This document shows, piece by piece, positions 27,101 to 34,028 of a stretch of 40,002 nt of DNA; within the stretch, counting starts at the first letter, position 1, and each line of letters opens with the position of its first letter. The stretch comes from Treponema sp. (GTDB lineage Bacteria; Spirochaetota; Spirochaetia; Treponematales; Treponemataceae), in assembly GCA_024698325.1 (NCBI GenBank), contig JAILRG010000140.1, positions 1 through 40,002 on the forward strand. The letters are read 5' to 3'. The translations under genes were made by a program, and so were the position numbers. The notes beneath the pieces were generated by a model. It was not told the DNA's origin and ran no database searches. It saw nothing but the letters and a program-made list of their open reading frames with translations.

Positions 27101-28789
27101 CTGCACGACAACTTTCTTTCCGATTTCGCTTGCGCGGCGCAGTTTAATAACCTTAAAGAGCGCATTTTTGATGACAGAGTATGAAAGACCTGCGCTGATG
27201 TCAGCAACAGAGGCGCCCTCTTTCTGAGCCTGCTTTACGCGGCTGTTCATAAAGACCGTGCAGCGGCTGCCCAAATCCACCGGCTTCTGAGCCAGCAGTG
27301 CGATTTTGCTGAATTCGCGCACGTCCATGCCCATGGTGCGGGCAAAGTTTTCAAGGAAGCTTCCGCAGCCGGAAGAACAGGCTTCGTTCAGCTGAATGGA
27401 AACGATGGCGCCGTCCTTCATGCGGAGGCACTTCATGTCCTGGCCGCCGATGTCCAGCAGGAATTCCACGCCGGGCACAAAGAAGTCAGCAGCGCGGTAG
27501 TGGGTAATGGTCTCAACTTCGCCAGAGTCTACCCCAAGAGCAGCCTGGAAGAGGGCCTCGCCGTAACCGGTGGAAACAGCCCGGGCAATGTAGACGTCTT
27601 TCGGTAAGATTTTGTACAAATCTTTCAAAACACGCACTGCCAGGTCCACCGGGTTTCCGGCGTTCACGTCGTAGAAGTCCCAGAGGATTTTGCCTTCCTG
27701 GTCGATAAGAACTGCTTTTGTCGTCGTAGAACCCGCATCCAGACCCAGGAAAACAGGGCCGGTGGTGCTGGCAAGGTCGCCCCGCAGAGCCTTTTCTTTC
27801 GAATGGCGGTCGCGGAAGGTGGCAAGCTCGTCTTCGTTACGGAAGAGCGGCTCAAGGCGCTGCACCTCGTTCAGCTCGGCGCCCTCCAGATTCTTCAGGC
27901 TGTCCTTAAAGGCAGCAATTGTCGGGAACGTGGGCTCCACACCGGGCACGCCGTGGAAGGTGCGCTCAGCAGAAAAGGCGCTGCCTGCAGCCACAAAAAG
28001 CTGGCTGTCGTCAGGCACAATCGTCTCTTCGGGAGTAAGCTTAAGTGTTTTAATAAAGCTTTCGCGCAGCTGGTCAAGGAAGTGCAGGGGGCCGCCCAAA
28101 AAAGCCACATGGCCGCGAATCGGCTTACCGCAGGCAAGGCCGGAAATCGTCTGATTCACCACCGCCTGGAAAATAGAAGCGGCAATGTCTTCGCGGCGTG
28201 CGCCCTCGTTGATAAGCGGCTGCACGTCAGTCTTTGCAAAAACGCCGCAGCGGGCAGCAATGGGATACACCGTGGTAGCGCCTGCAGCCAGCTTGTTCAG
28301 GCCGGGGGCATCGGTTTCCAGCAAAGCCGCCATCTGGTCAATAAAGGCGCCGGTACCGCCAGCGCAGGTACCGTTCATGCGCTGCTCTACGCCGCCAGTA
28401 AAGTAGGTAATCTTTGCATCCTCACCGCCCAGCTCGATGACCACATCCGTCTGGGGAATCAGCTTGCGTACGGCGGTAGTCGCAGCAACAACTTCCTGAA
28501 TGAACGGAATGTTCAGCCACTGAGACACAGAAAGGCCGCCGGAACCAGTCACCTTTACCGAAATAGTCTGTTCGCTACCAAGAGGCAGGTCTTTTTCAAC
28601 CGTTTCGAGAGCCTTTGTAACTACAGCTATGATTGTATTGCGGATGTCAGCACGATGGCGCTGATAATCTCCATATAAAATCTTACCGTTATCATCAAGA
28701 ATAACGATTTTTACCGTCGTAGAGCCTACGTCGATACCAACGCGGAGCGGCTTTACCGCCGGTTTAAATGTTGTATTTGTGAAATCCAT
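24191..28789 (-). CDS. Fused acyl-CoA dehydratase activase / 2-hydroxyacyl-CoA dehydratase-like protein
   Basis: 1532 residues. The N-terminal half has two BadF/BadG/BcrA/BcrD-type ATPase domains: the first starts RVGIDVGSTTVKIVILDD (about 16-33) with NGTCAGGTGAFID (about 138-150), the second starts FLGLDAGSTTTKAVL (about 346-360) with NEACSSGCGSFLENF. In activases of this kind the Cys in such loops hold a [4Fe-4S] cluster between subunits. A CGKCQNNC motif (about 650) follows, then a DUF2229-type region and a C-terminal HgdB-like part with several Cys (LTSFGCGLDA, SFGC; NNDACYPS). The family is common in anaerobes and often called CoA activase, but the substrate of the fused form is not known. 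AAGGA lies 6 bases before the ATG. Monocistronic with its own terminator. Confidence 0.93.
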   Translation of the reverse strand: MDFTNTTFKPAVKPLRVGIDVGSTTVKIVILDDNGKILYGDYQRHRADIRNTIIAVVTKALETVEKDLPLGSEQTISVKVTGSGGLSVSQWLNIPFIQEVVAATTAVRKLIPQTDVVIELGGEDAKITYFTGGVEQRMNGTCAGGTGAFIDQMAALLETDAPGLNKLAAGATTVYPIAARCGVFAKTDVQPLINEGARREDIAASIFQAVVNQTISGLACGKPIRGHVAFLGGPLHFLDQLRESFIKTLKLTPEETIVPDDSQLFVAAGSAFSAERTFHGVPGVEPTFPTIAAFKDSLKNLEGAELNEVQRLEPLFRNEDELATFRDRHSKEKALRGDLASTTGPVFLGLDAGSTTTKAVLIDQEGKILWDFYDVNAGNPVDLAVRVLKDLYKILPKDVYIARAVSTGYGEALFQAALGVDSGEVETITHYRAADFFVPGVEFLLDIGGQDMKCLRMKDGAIVSIQLNEACSSGCGSFLENFARTMGMDVREFSKIALLAQKPVDLGSRCTVFMNSRVKQAQKEGASVADISAGLSYSVIKNALFKVIKLRRASEIGKKVVVQGGTFNNDAVLRAFEKIAGVEVFRPDVAGLMGAYGSALIAHDQWLDITAPTPGQEKGWVRPKVLSNIASLEQLENFHVDLELRRCGKCQNNCLLTINTFTTEGDESGRTVRRFVTGNRCERGAELPPLEGEQKASVVDASNKKNTGVDEYQPRELPNLFAWKYKRLFQHYVPLRAEDAPLGDVGIPRVLNMYENYPLWFTFFTKLGFRVRISPRSNRAVYEKGIESIPSESVCYPGKISHGHIESLIKSGVKFIFYPCAPYEITEDAGAGNHYNCPIVTSYPEVLRNNIDALRQDDSILFMNPFLPIYDKPRLAERLYEEMHKHFPQITTAQVAVAVDAAWKEQEQYRKDVHAAGEEALEEIIRMGANGIVLSGRPYHLDPEINHGIPEMIHGLGLAVFTEDSIAQLGSIERPLRIIDQWTYHNRLYRAASFTSLMPNLELVQLTSFGCGLDAVTADQVDEIMKSKGRMYTLIKIDEGSNLGAVRIRIRSLIAAVKERQRNYHKPVVKSAAYQRQVFTKEMKYSHTIIAPQMSPIHFRLVQRAFQNSGYNFVVLDAVDPVAVETGLKFVNNDACYPSILVAGQMIAALESGKYDLDHVSLMITQTGGGCRATNYIGFIRRALQDAGWGHIPVISLSAQGFEDNPGFKITPGLLHRAMMALMTGDLLMRVLYRTRPYEAVPGSANALYEKWNGRALKQLESLSVFKYRKLLKGIVRDFDRLPLLPVKKPRVGVVGEILVKFHPTANNDIVNVIEREGAECVMPDLADFLFYTFSTGIFRHEELAFPKKTERNAKMLVWFLERYRSYMKRVLRKSRRFTPPSSIYELMEGVNDIVQLGNITGEGWFLTAEMVELIHSGTPSIACVQPFACLPNHVTGKGMIKELRRRYPQSNIAAIDYDPGSSEVNQLNRLKLLLSNAPVGNHPDEKKNGKIWTPKGDVEPEIHYAAGGAQFLDDDPVDAKNAVPAATAEVS

Positions 28790-28845
28790 TGCATTCCTTT
28801 ACTGTAAGAGAAATAATTAACAACAAAAAAGCACTGTAAATAATA

Positions 28846-29718
28846 CTAATAAATGTTGAAAGTATCAACTGGAATTAATTTTTCACCGGCTTCCGGCAAG
28901 TTCCCGGCAAGCTCCCAAAAGGCGATGACGGCAGCAGAGGCCACATTCAGAGAATCGACGCCCGCTTTCATCGGGATTTTGACGACGTAATCACTCGTAT
29001 CGATAGTTTCTGAAAGCAGGCCATCGCCTTCATTTCCCAGAAGCACCGCAAGGCGAGGTTCTGAGTGCAGCACAGGATTCTGTATGTCTATGGAATTATT
29101 GCGAAGCGCCATGGAAAGCGTTTTAAAGCCCGCCTCATGCAAGGCCTGCATGCCCCGAGCCGGCCAGTCGGCATTTTCAGCCACAACTCTAGTCCACGGA
29201 ATAAAAAAGACATTTCCCATGCTGACTCTGACGCATCTGCGGTTCAGCGGGTCGCAGCAGCCGGGCGACAGCAGAATGGCGTCGATACCGAGGGCAGCTG
29301 CAGAACGGAAGATGGAGCCGACGTTTACCGCATCGGTGATGTTTTCGAGCACGGCAACCCGTGACGCCTGCGAGAGAACAGAAGAAAGCGCTGCAAGCGG
29401 CTTTCGCTTAAAGGCACAAAGCACGCCGCGGGTAAGCGTATAACCGGTAAGCGATTCAAGCTGGGCGCGCGGAGCCGTGTAAACAGGGACCTCCGGGCAG
29501 CGCTCAAGCAGGAACGCCGCATCGCCGGTACAATGCTTTTCTTCCATAAGAAACGACATCGGCTCAAAACCGGCATCCAGCGCACGCTCAATCACCTTGG
29601 GGCTTTCGGCAATAAAAAGGCCGTCCGGGCAGTCAGCTACAGCGCGAAGCTCCCGCTCTGTCAGCCGCGCATACGGCGCAAGGCCAGGCTGCAAAAAATC
29701 ATCAACATGAATAACCAT
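28846..29718 (-). CDS. SPOUT RNA methyltransferase, TrmH/SpoU family
   Basis: 290 residues from ATG 29718. Transfers a methyl group from S-adenosylmethionine to RNA ribose (tRNA or rRNA; target not set by sequence). The three SPOUT motifs are clear: ENITDAVNVGSIFRSAAALG (motif 1, with the catalytic Asn and Arg), AVLLGNEGDGL (motif 2) and IPMKAGVDSLNVASAAVIAFWEL (motif 3), forming the trefoil-knot site. An N-terminal substrate-binding part (about 1-105) precedes them. The -10 box (TACAGT) ends 7 bases before the ATG, so the mRNA may be leaderless. It is divergent from murJ with about 80 bases between starts. Confidence 0.92.
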   Translation of the reverse strand: MVIHVDDFLQPGLAPYARLTERELRAVADCPDGLFIAESPKVIERALDAGFEPMSFLMEEKHCTGDAAFLLERCPEVPVYTAPRAQLESLTGYTLTRGVLCAFKRKPLAALSSVLSQASRVAVLENITDAVNVGSIFRSAAALGIDAILLSPGCCDPLNRRCVRVSMGNVFFIPWTRVVAENADWPARGMQALHEAGFKTLSMALRNNSIDIQNPVLHSEPRLAVLLGNEGDGLLSETIDTSDYVVKIPMKAGVDSLNVASAAVIAFWELAGNLPEAGEKLIPVDTFNIY

Positions 29719-29725
29719 GAAAAGC

Positions 29726-29731
29726 ACTGTA
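29726..29731 (-). promoter_or_regulatory. -10 box of the TrmH-like gene
   Basis: TACAGT on the minus strand, 7 bases before the ATG. No good -35 was found, so the call rests on the -10 alone. Confidence 0.4.
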
Positions 29732-29786
29732 GCATAAAATCAGCGGAAAAAAACAGAGCTGGATTATGCATCGCCCGTTCCCTGCC

Positions 29787-29792
29787 GATAAT
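29787..29792 (+). promoter_or_regulatory. -10 box of murJ
   Basis: GATAAT, 6 bases before the ATG at 29799. The -35 region is weak (TTATGC at 29764-29769). No Shine-Dalgarno is present. Confidence 0.4.
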
Positions 29793-29798
29793 CAGACT

Positions 29799-31502
29799 AT
29801 GGCAAAATCAAAATCACGCTCCTCGCTTCTGGCGTCGGGGCTTTCGCTTTCATTTTTTACCCTTTGCTCCCGCATCTTAGGTCTGGTACGGGAAATGACC
29901 AAGGCTTCTTTTTTGGGCACCTCAAGCTACGCTGATGCTTTCGGCATAGCTTTTATGATTCCAAACCTTTTCCGCCGCCTCTTTGCAGAAAACGCAATTT
30001 CTGTCGCCTTTATTCCCACCTTCCGCGCCTATCTGGAAGACTGCGCCCAGGCAGAGGCAAAAGCGACAGACGCCGCTGCAGGCTCTGACAACAGCTCCGC
30101 GGGCACTGGCACGGGCGCAGCAAACAGCGACGCAGTGCGCACCACCCGGGACTTTTTGCGCGCCACGCTCACCCTCGTCTCTTTTCTGACGGCGCTGGTG
30201 GTCATGGCGGGTATCGCCATTACGCCGCGTATCATCCCCTTCTTCTACAGCGGCGACGACGGCGCAGTCCTTTCCGAAACCACGCTGCTTACCCGCATCA
30301 TGTTCCCCTACCTCTTCGTCATTTCCGTGGCGGCATTCTTCCAGGGCATACTGAACGGCGTAAAGATTTTCGCGCCGTCGGGCTTTACCCCCGTCCTCTT
30401 TAATTCGATTGTAATTACAGCAACCTACCTGCTCAGCCCCCACACCGCAAACCCGGCGCGCGCCATGTCCATCGGCGTCCTTGCAGGCGGCACCGTGCAG
30501 GCGCTTTTTCAGCTGCCCTTTGTTTTACGCACCGGCTGGGGGTGCGGCTTTACCACGCTCAAAAAAGCATTCACCAATCCGGGCACACGCCGCGTCATGG
30601 CCCTCATCGGACCGACGATTATCGGCATGGCAGCCTACCAGCTGAACGACGTAGTCTCCACCGCGCTGGCTGGCCGTGCCGGAAGCGGCATAGTCTCCAG
30701 CCTGCAGTACTCCCTGCGCCTGCAGGAGCTGATTCTGGGCATTTTCGCCGTCTCCATCGGCACCGTCATACTGCCGGACATGAGCGCCCTTGCCAAAAAA
30801 CAGCGCTGGGAAGCATTCAACGCCCTCCTTACCCAGGCGCTTAAAATCATCGCCCTCATCTCCATACCCATCACCTTTTTCTCCCTGGTCTGCGGCCGGG
30901 AAATCATCTCGCTGGTCTACAAGAGCCGCAGCTTTGACGACAATTCGGTCGCACTCACCCTGTCAGCCTTCCGCTACCACATCGCAGGGCTTTTCTTTAT
31001 CGCACTTAACCGCATCGTCGCCCCCGCTTTTTACGCCCAGGGCAACACCAAGAGCCCCACACTGGCCGGCATCATCGGCTTTGCAGTGAACATTCCCCTG
31101 GCCCTGCTGCTCGTCCGCCCCATGGCAGGCGGCGGCATTGCGCTGGCCCTTTCCCTGGCAAGCGCTGCAAACAGCGTTGTCCTCTTTATCTTTTTGCGCC
31201 GCACCCATGCTTCCGGCGTAGGAAGCGTGATTCGCGCCCTGTCGCTCTATGCCCTCAAAATGGCAGTCTTTTCTGTCGCCGCCGCCCTGCCGGCCTGGTT
31301 CGTCCGCCGCGCCCTCCTTACCACTTTTGGCGGGCAGTTAGCTACCCACGGCCGCCTCATTGGCTACGGCCTCCCCCTTGCCGCAAGCGCTCTGGTCTTT
31401 GCCGCAGTAGGCCTTGTCCTTCTCGCCCTCACCGGCGACAGCGTCTTTAAGGCCCTGCAAGGCATGGTACAGCGAAAGCTGGGACGCAAGCTGAGCCACT
31501 AG
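29799..31502 (+). CDS. murJ: Lipid II flippase MurJ
   Basis: 567 residues from ATG 29799; an upstream in-frame ATG at 29766 gives 578 but lies away from the family start. MurJ moves the peptidoglycan precursor lipid II across the inner membrane. The start SLLASGLSLSFFTLCSRILGLVREMTKASFLGTS is the family signature, with FRRLFAENAISVAFIPTF following, then 13-14 membrane helices. An unusual feature is a low-complexity insert (residues about 82-110), rich in Ala, Ser, Gly and Thr, between the second helix region and TTRDFLRATLTLV. The last helices are Ala and Leu rich. The downstream region holds a GC-rich repeat. Confidence 0.95.
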   Translation: MAKSKSRSSLLASGLSLSFFTLCSRILGLVREMTKASFLGTSSYADAFGIAFMIPNLFRRLFAENAISVAFIPTFRAYLEDCAQAEAKATDAAAGSDNSSAGTGTGAANSDAVRTTRDFLRATLTLVSFLTALVVMAGIAITPRIIPFFYSGDDGAVLSETTLLTRIMFPYLFVISVAAFFQGILNGVKIFAPSGFTPVLFNSIVITATYLLSPHTANPARAMSIGVLAGGTVQALFQLPFVLRTGWGCGFTTLKKAFTNPGTRRVMALIGPTIIGMAAYQLNDVVSTALAGRAGSGIVSSLQYSLRLQELILGIFAVSIGTVILPDMSALAKKQRWEAFNALLTQALKIIALISIPITFFSLVCGREIISLVYKSRSFDDNSVALTLSAFRYHIAGLFFIALNRIVAPAFYAQGNTKSPTLAGIIGFAVNIPLALLLVRPMAGGGIALALSLASAANSVVLFIFLRRTHASGVGSVIRALSLYALKMAVFSVAAALPAWFVRRALLTTFGGQLATHGRLIGYGLPLAASALVFAAVGLVLLALTGDSVFKALQGMVQRKLGRKLSH

Positions 31503-32046
31503 TCTTTTTTTGTATTTAGGGCGTGCCCGCCGGCTGGTTCGACTCCGCTCACCAGCCGGGCGGTCGTGTCTTGCGCCCTTCCGCGCTAACCGCGCTTCAT
31601 TCGCCGTCCCTGTCGGTACGGCGAACGCCTGCGGCGGGGCTACAGCCACTCACGCGGGGGCGTTCGGGAGATTGTCGGTCAGCTATGCTGACCTTCCCGA
31701 GTTTTGCTTCTAAGAACGAATCAAAACTCGCGCTAAAATTGCTCCCACAGTCGCAATTTTTCTGCGCTTTGCGCAGACCGCTCGCTACCTCACGCGCCAG
31801 TTTGCCCGCATACTGGCAGTAAAAACCGTGAAAAAACCATGCTTTTAGGGCAAATGTCGAGTTTTGCTTGTGACAGAAATGTGCAGGCGGGAAGCAGAAT
31901 GAGACCGCGAAACCGCCTTGTGCGCGCGACCGCAGGGAGTCGTTTTCCTATTTCGCACAACTGCGGTTTTCCAGCGGGCGGTTCTGCTGGTAGCCTGCAT
32001 GGTACTGCTACTGTCAAAACTCGAAGTTTGACCTGTTAAAATTTTC
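31503..32046. repeat. Non-coding repeat region left of the fimbrillin island
   Basis: About 540 bases with no credible gene; open frames here have no start signal or recognisable product. Visible structures are: GGGCGTGCCC followed by hairpin CCGGCTGGT/ACCAGCCGG (31530-31559) and CCTTCCGC; the palindrome GGTCAGC-tat-GCTGACC (31677-31693); and the 9-mer CGAGTTTTG at 31698-31706 and 31858-31866 (same strand), with its complement CAAAACTCG at 31722-31730 and 32015-32023. The first part resembles the element at 37010-37166. Confidence 0.65.
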
Positions 32047-32075
32047 TTGACGGCAACTTAAACCAATCGTAAAAT
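32047..32075 (+). promoter_or_regulatory. Sigma70 promoter of the phase-variable/fimbrillin cluster
   Basis: TTGACG (32047-32052), a 17-base spacer and TAAAAT (32070-32075). Transcription would start near 32082 and run through the hairpin at 32086-32121 into the poly-G gene at 32165 and the two fimbrillin genes. Confidence 0.7.
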
Positions 32076-32085
32076 AAAACATCTT

Positions 32086-32121
32086 AAAAGTACTTGCTAA
32101 CTACAGCAGGTACTTTTTTTT
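32086..32121 (+). terminator. Intrinsic terminator-like hairpin inside the leader (possible attenuator)
   Basis: AAGTACTTGCT pairs with AGCAGGTACTT (one G-T pair) over a 6-base loop, then a run of T at 32114-32121. It lies 10 bases past the promoter's -10 box and 44 bases before the start codon, within the predicted leader. Confidence 0.7.
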
Positions 32122-32164
32122 GCCTGCCCTGTGGCGGCTCATCTTATCCTGCAAGGAGTTGTGT

Positions 32165-32954
32165 ATGGAACAACTAAGCAAGCGTATAGGTTTATGGGGG
32201 GGGGGGGATATGCACCTGCATTCTGTTTTTGACCGTTCTTTCCTTTTCCGTCGCCAGCTGCAAGAATAGCGACGACGCCTTCTTCTACTACCCCGTCATT
32301 ATTGCCAGCAACATCGAAAACGGCACCGTAACCGCCGATAAAACCAGCGCCGCCAGCGGACAGACCGTAACCCTAACGGCGATTCCCGATGACGGCTACG
32401 AGCTAGAATCCTTCATAGTCACCGATTCCTCCTCCCAGGCCATCACGGTCACGGAAAACGCCTTCGTCATGCCCACCGGCATAGCCATAGTCAGCGCCAC
32501 ATTTGTCCTCAGCCGCACCACTGCCGATGACGTTATCACACTCATCAATGCTATCGGCACTGTAGCCTACACCAGCGACAGCAAGACCAAGATTGACGCT
32601 GCCCGCACCGCTTACGATGCCCTCACCAGCGACCAAAAGGCGCAGGTCACAAACTACGAAACCCTCACCACTGCTGAATCCACCTACAGTAGCTTTGCAG
32701 TTTCCGCTGTTATCGGCCTGATTAGCGATATCGGCACCGTAGCCTACACCAGCGACAGCAAGGCTAAGATTGACGCTGCCCGCACTGCCTACGATGCCCT
32801 TACAGAAGCACAGCAGGCGCAGGTCACAAACTACGAAACCCTCACCACTGCCGAAAGTACCTACCGCAGCCTTACGCCGGTAAGCATTAATGGAAGTGGC
32901 TTTTCAGTTACAACCTGGGAAAACGAGCCTGGTGACAACCTGGGAACAGAGTAA
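32165..32954 (+). CDS. Phase-variable lipoprotein with InlB-type and duplicated helical repeats, switch OFF (frameshifted)
   Basis: The ATG at 32165 has AAGGAG 8 bases upstream. As sequenced the tract has twelve G and the frame ends at TAG 32267-32269 after 34 residues. With eleven G the product is 262 residues: MEQLSKRIGLWGGG, a hydrophobic core and lipobox SVAS-C. The mature part has a bacterial repeat like InlB B-repeats (NGTVTADKTSAASGQTVTLTA...), then two near-identical 59-residue helical units (IGTVAYTSDSK...AQVTNYETLTTAEST). The C-terminus stops shortly after, at ...NLGTE. Without the frameshift the open frame runs 32229-32954. Two fimbrillin-like genes follow 41 bases later. Its start matches that of the gene at 347. 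Whether it is a functional OFF allele or a sequencing slip cannot be told. Confidence 0.8.
32196..32207 (+). repeat. Poly-G tract (12 G), out-of-frame state
   Basis: Twelve G inside the signal-peptide codons of the 32165 gene. Loss of one G (or gain of two) restores the frame. Same position, after a Trp codon, as the nine-G tract at 320-328. Confidence 0.85.
32553..32867 (+). repeat. Tandem 177-base coding repeat in the phase-variable lipoprotein
   Basis: Two copies starting at 32553 and 32730, period 177 bases (59 codons), nearly identical at DNA and protein level. The unit encodes the helical IGTVAYTSDSK...AQVTNYETLTTAEST segment. Such repeats can expand or shrink by recombination. Confidence 0.8.
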
Positions 32955-32995
32955 GCGGCACGACCTTGTGAATACGAAATCTTATAGGAGATAGC

Positions 32996-34012
32996 ATGAT
33001 GAAAGCAAAAAAACTATTTTTTGCGGCGGCCACAGTCCTGCTGAGTTTGTTGGTCAGCTGCCAGTATAACGACGTGGAAAGCGCACTAAGCACATCCAAT
33101 TTTCCCGAGGACGGCGTGATTCGCTTTACCACAAATCTCGTTGAGCCCACACAGGCGCGCGCCAGCATCACCTCAAACGACCTGAACCAGAACGGTCAGC
33201 AGTTCCAGGTGAAGATTGTCAACTACGCATCTGCCACCTACAGCTACTTCAATACCGTACAGTACGACGGCAGCGAGTGGACGCCCGTAAACCGCATGCT
33301 CTGGCAGAACGACCAGCAGAGCATCATCGTGACCGCCGCCTACAAGCAGGAAAAGACATTCAGCGACATGGAGTTCCTCATGGGTGTTAACCTCACCGTG
33401 GCTGCCGACCAGTCGTCGCAGGGCAAGCTCAATGCACAGGATCTTTTGACCATGCCCACAAAGACCATCTACAACCCCTCTATCGAGGAGACGCTGCTGC
33501 AGAACGGCAAGCTGGTGGTGAACTTCTACCACGCCCTGTCCAAGCTGGACGTAACGCTGGACCTTGCAAGCGAGTTTTATGGTACCAACGCCTCTGATGT
33601 AACAGATTTTACCATCAGCGGCACCAATGCCGGCTATAACTTCAATCCGATGGAGACTGCCAATGAGAACTACGGCAGAGTGACCGCCACTGGCTCTACT
33701 TCTGCCGACATCACTGCTTATCAGAGTGAATTTACAGCTGCCGAAAGTGAAAGCGCACACAGCACGGCCAAGTACGAGGCCATCGTTGTACCGCAGCAGA
33801 TTGCCGCCGGTCAGCTGACCATCTCATTCAAGGTTGGCAGCCGCTCATTCTCATGGACAAACACTGAAAGCCTCACCTTCGAGCAGGGAAAATGCTACAC
33901 CCTGCCCCTCACCGTGGGAAGCGACATCTCAACATCGCTTTCGCCATCTGCAGGATTAAATCTTTCATCAACAGACTGGCTTGCAATGCCCGGCTGCTAT
34001 GTAGCTGACTAG
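32996..34012 (+). CDS. Fimbrillin-like lipoprotein (Bacteroidota type), first
   Basis: 338 residues; AGGAG 6 bases before the ATG. Signal peptide with lipobox LLVS-C (Cys about 21-22), then VIRFTTNLVEPTQARASIT, where the TRAS-like element and the beta-strand pattern match the start of Mfa/fimbrillin-like proteins of Bacteroidota. Further family-type features are YDGSEWTPVNRMLWQND, LMGVNLTVAADQSS, VNFYHALSKLDVTLDL and the late VPQQIAAGQLTISFKVG. In Bacteroidota such lipoproteins are exported, cut by a gingipain-type protease and polymerised into thin fimbriae by strand exchange. Here, in a spirochaete, this machinery is not seen. The gene is 41 bases after the poly-G gene and 17 before the next. 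Confidence 0.85.
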   Translation: MMKAKKLFFAAATVLLSLLVSCQYNDVESALSTSNFPEDGVIRFTTNLVEPTQARASITSNDLNQNGQQFQVKIVNYASATYSYFNTVQYDGSEWTPVNRMLWQNDQQSIIVTAAYKQEKTFSDMEFLMGVNLTVAADQSSQGKLNAQDLLTMPTKTIYNPSIEETLLQNGKLVVNFYHALSKLDVTLDLASEFYGTNASDVTDFTISGTNAGYNFNPMETANENYGRVTATGSTSADITAYQSEFTAAESESAHSTAKYEAIVVPQQIAAGQLTISFKVGSRSFSWTNTESLTFEQGKCYTLPLTVGSDISTSLSPSAGLNLSSTDWLAMPGCYVAD

Positions 34013-34028
34013 GAAGAGGAGGTATTCC

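Noticed and set aside
31530..31560. tRNA-like GGTTCGACTCC
   Set aside because: It is part of a CCGGCTGGT/ACCAGCCGG hairpin loop; no cloverleaf, anticodon arm or acceptor stem fits.
31338..31713. Open frames in the GC-rich region after murJ
   Set aside because: They lie in repeat and hairpin sequence, have no start signals, and run over the murJ end.
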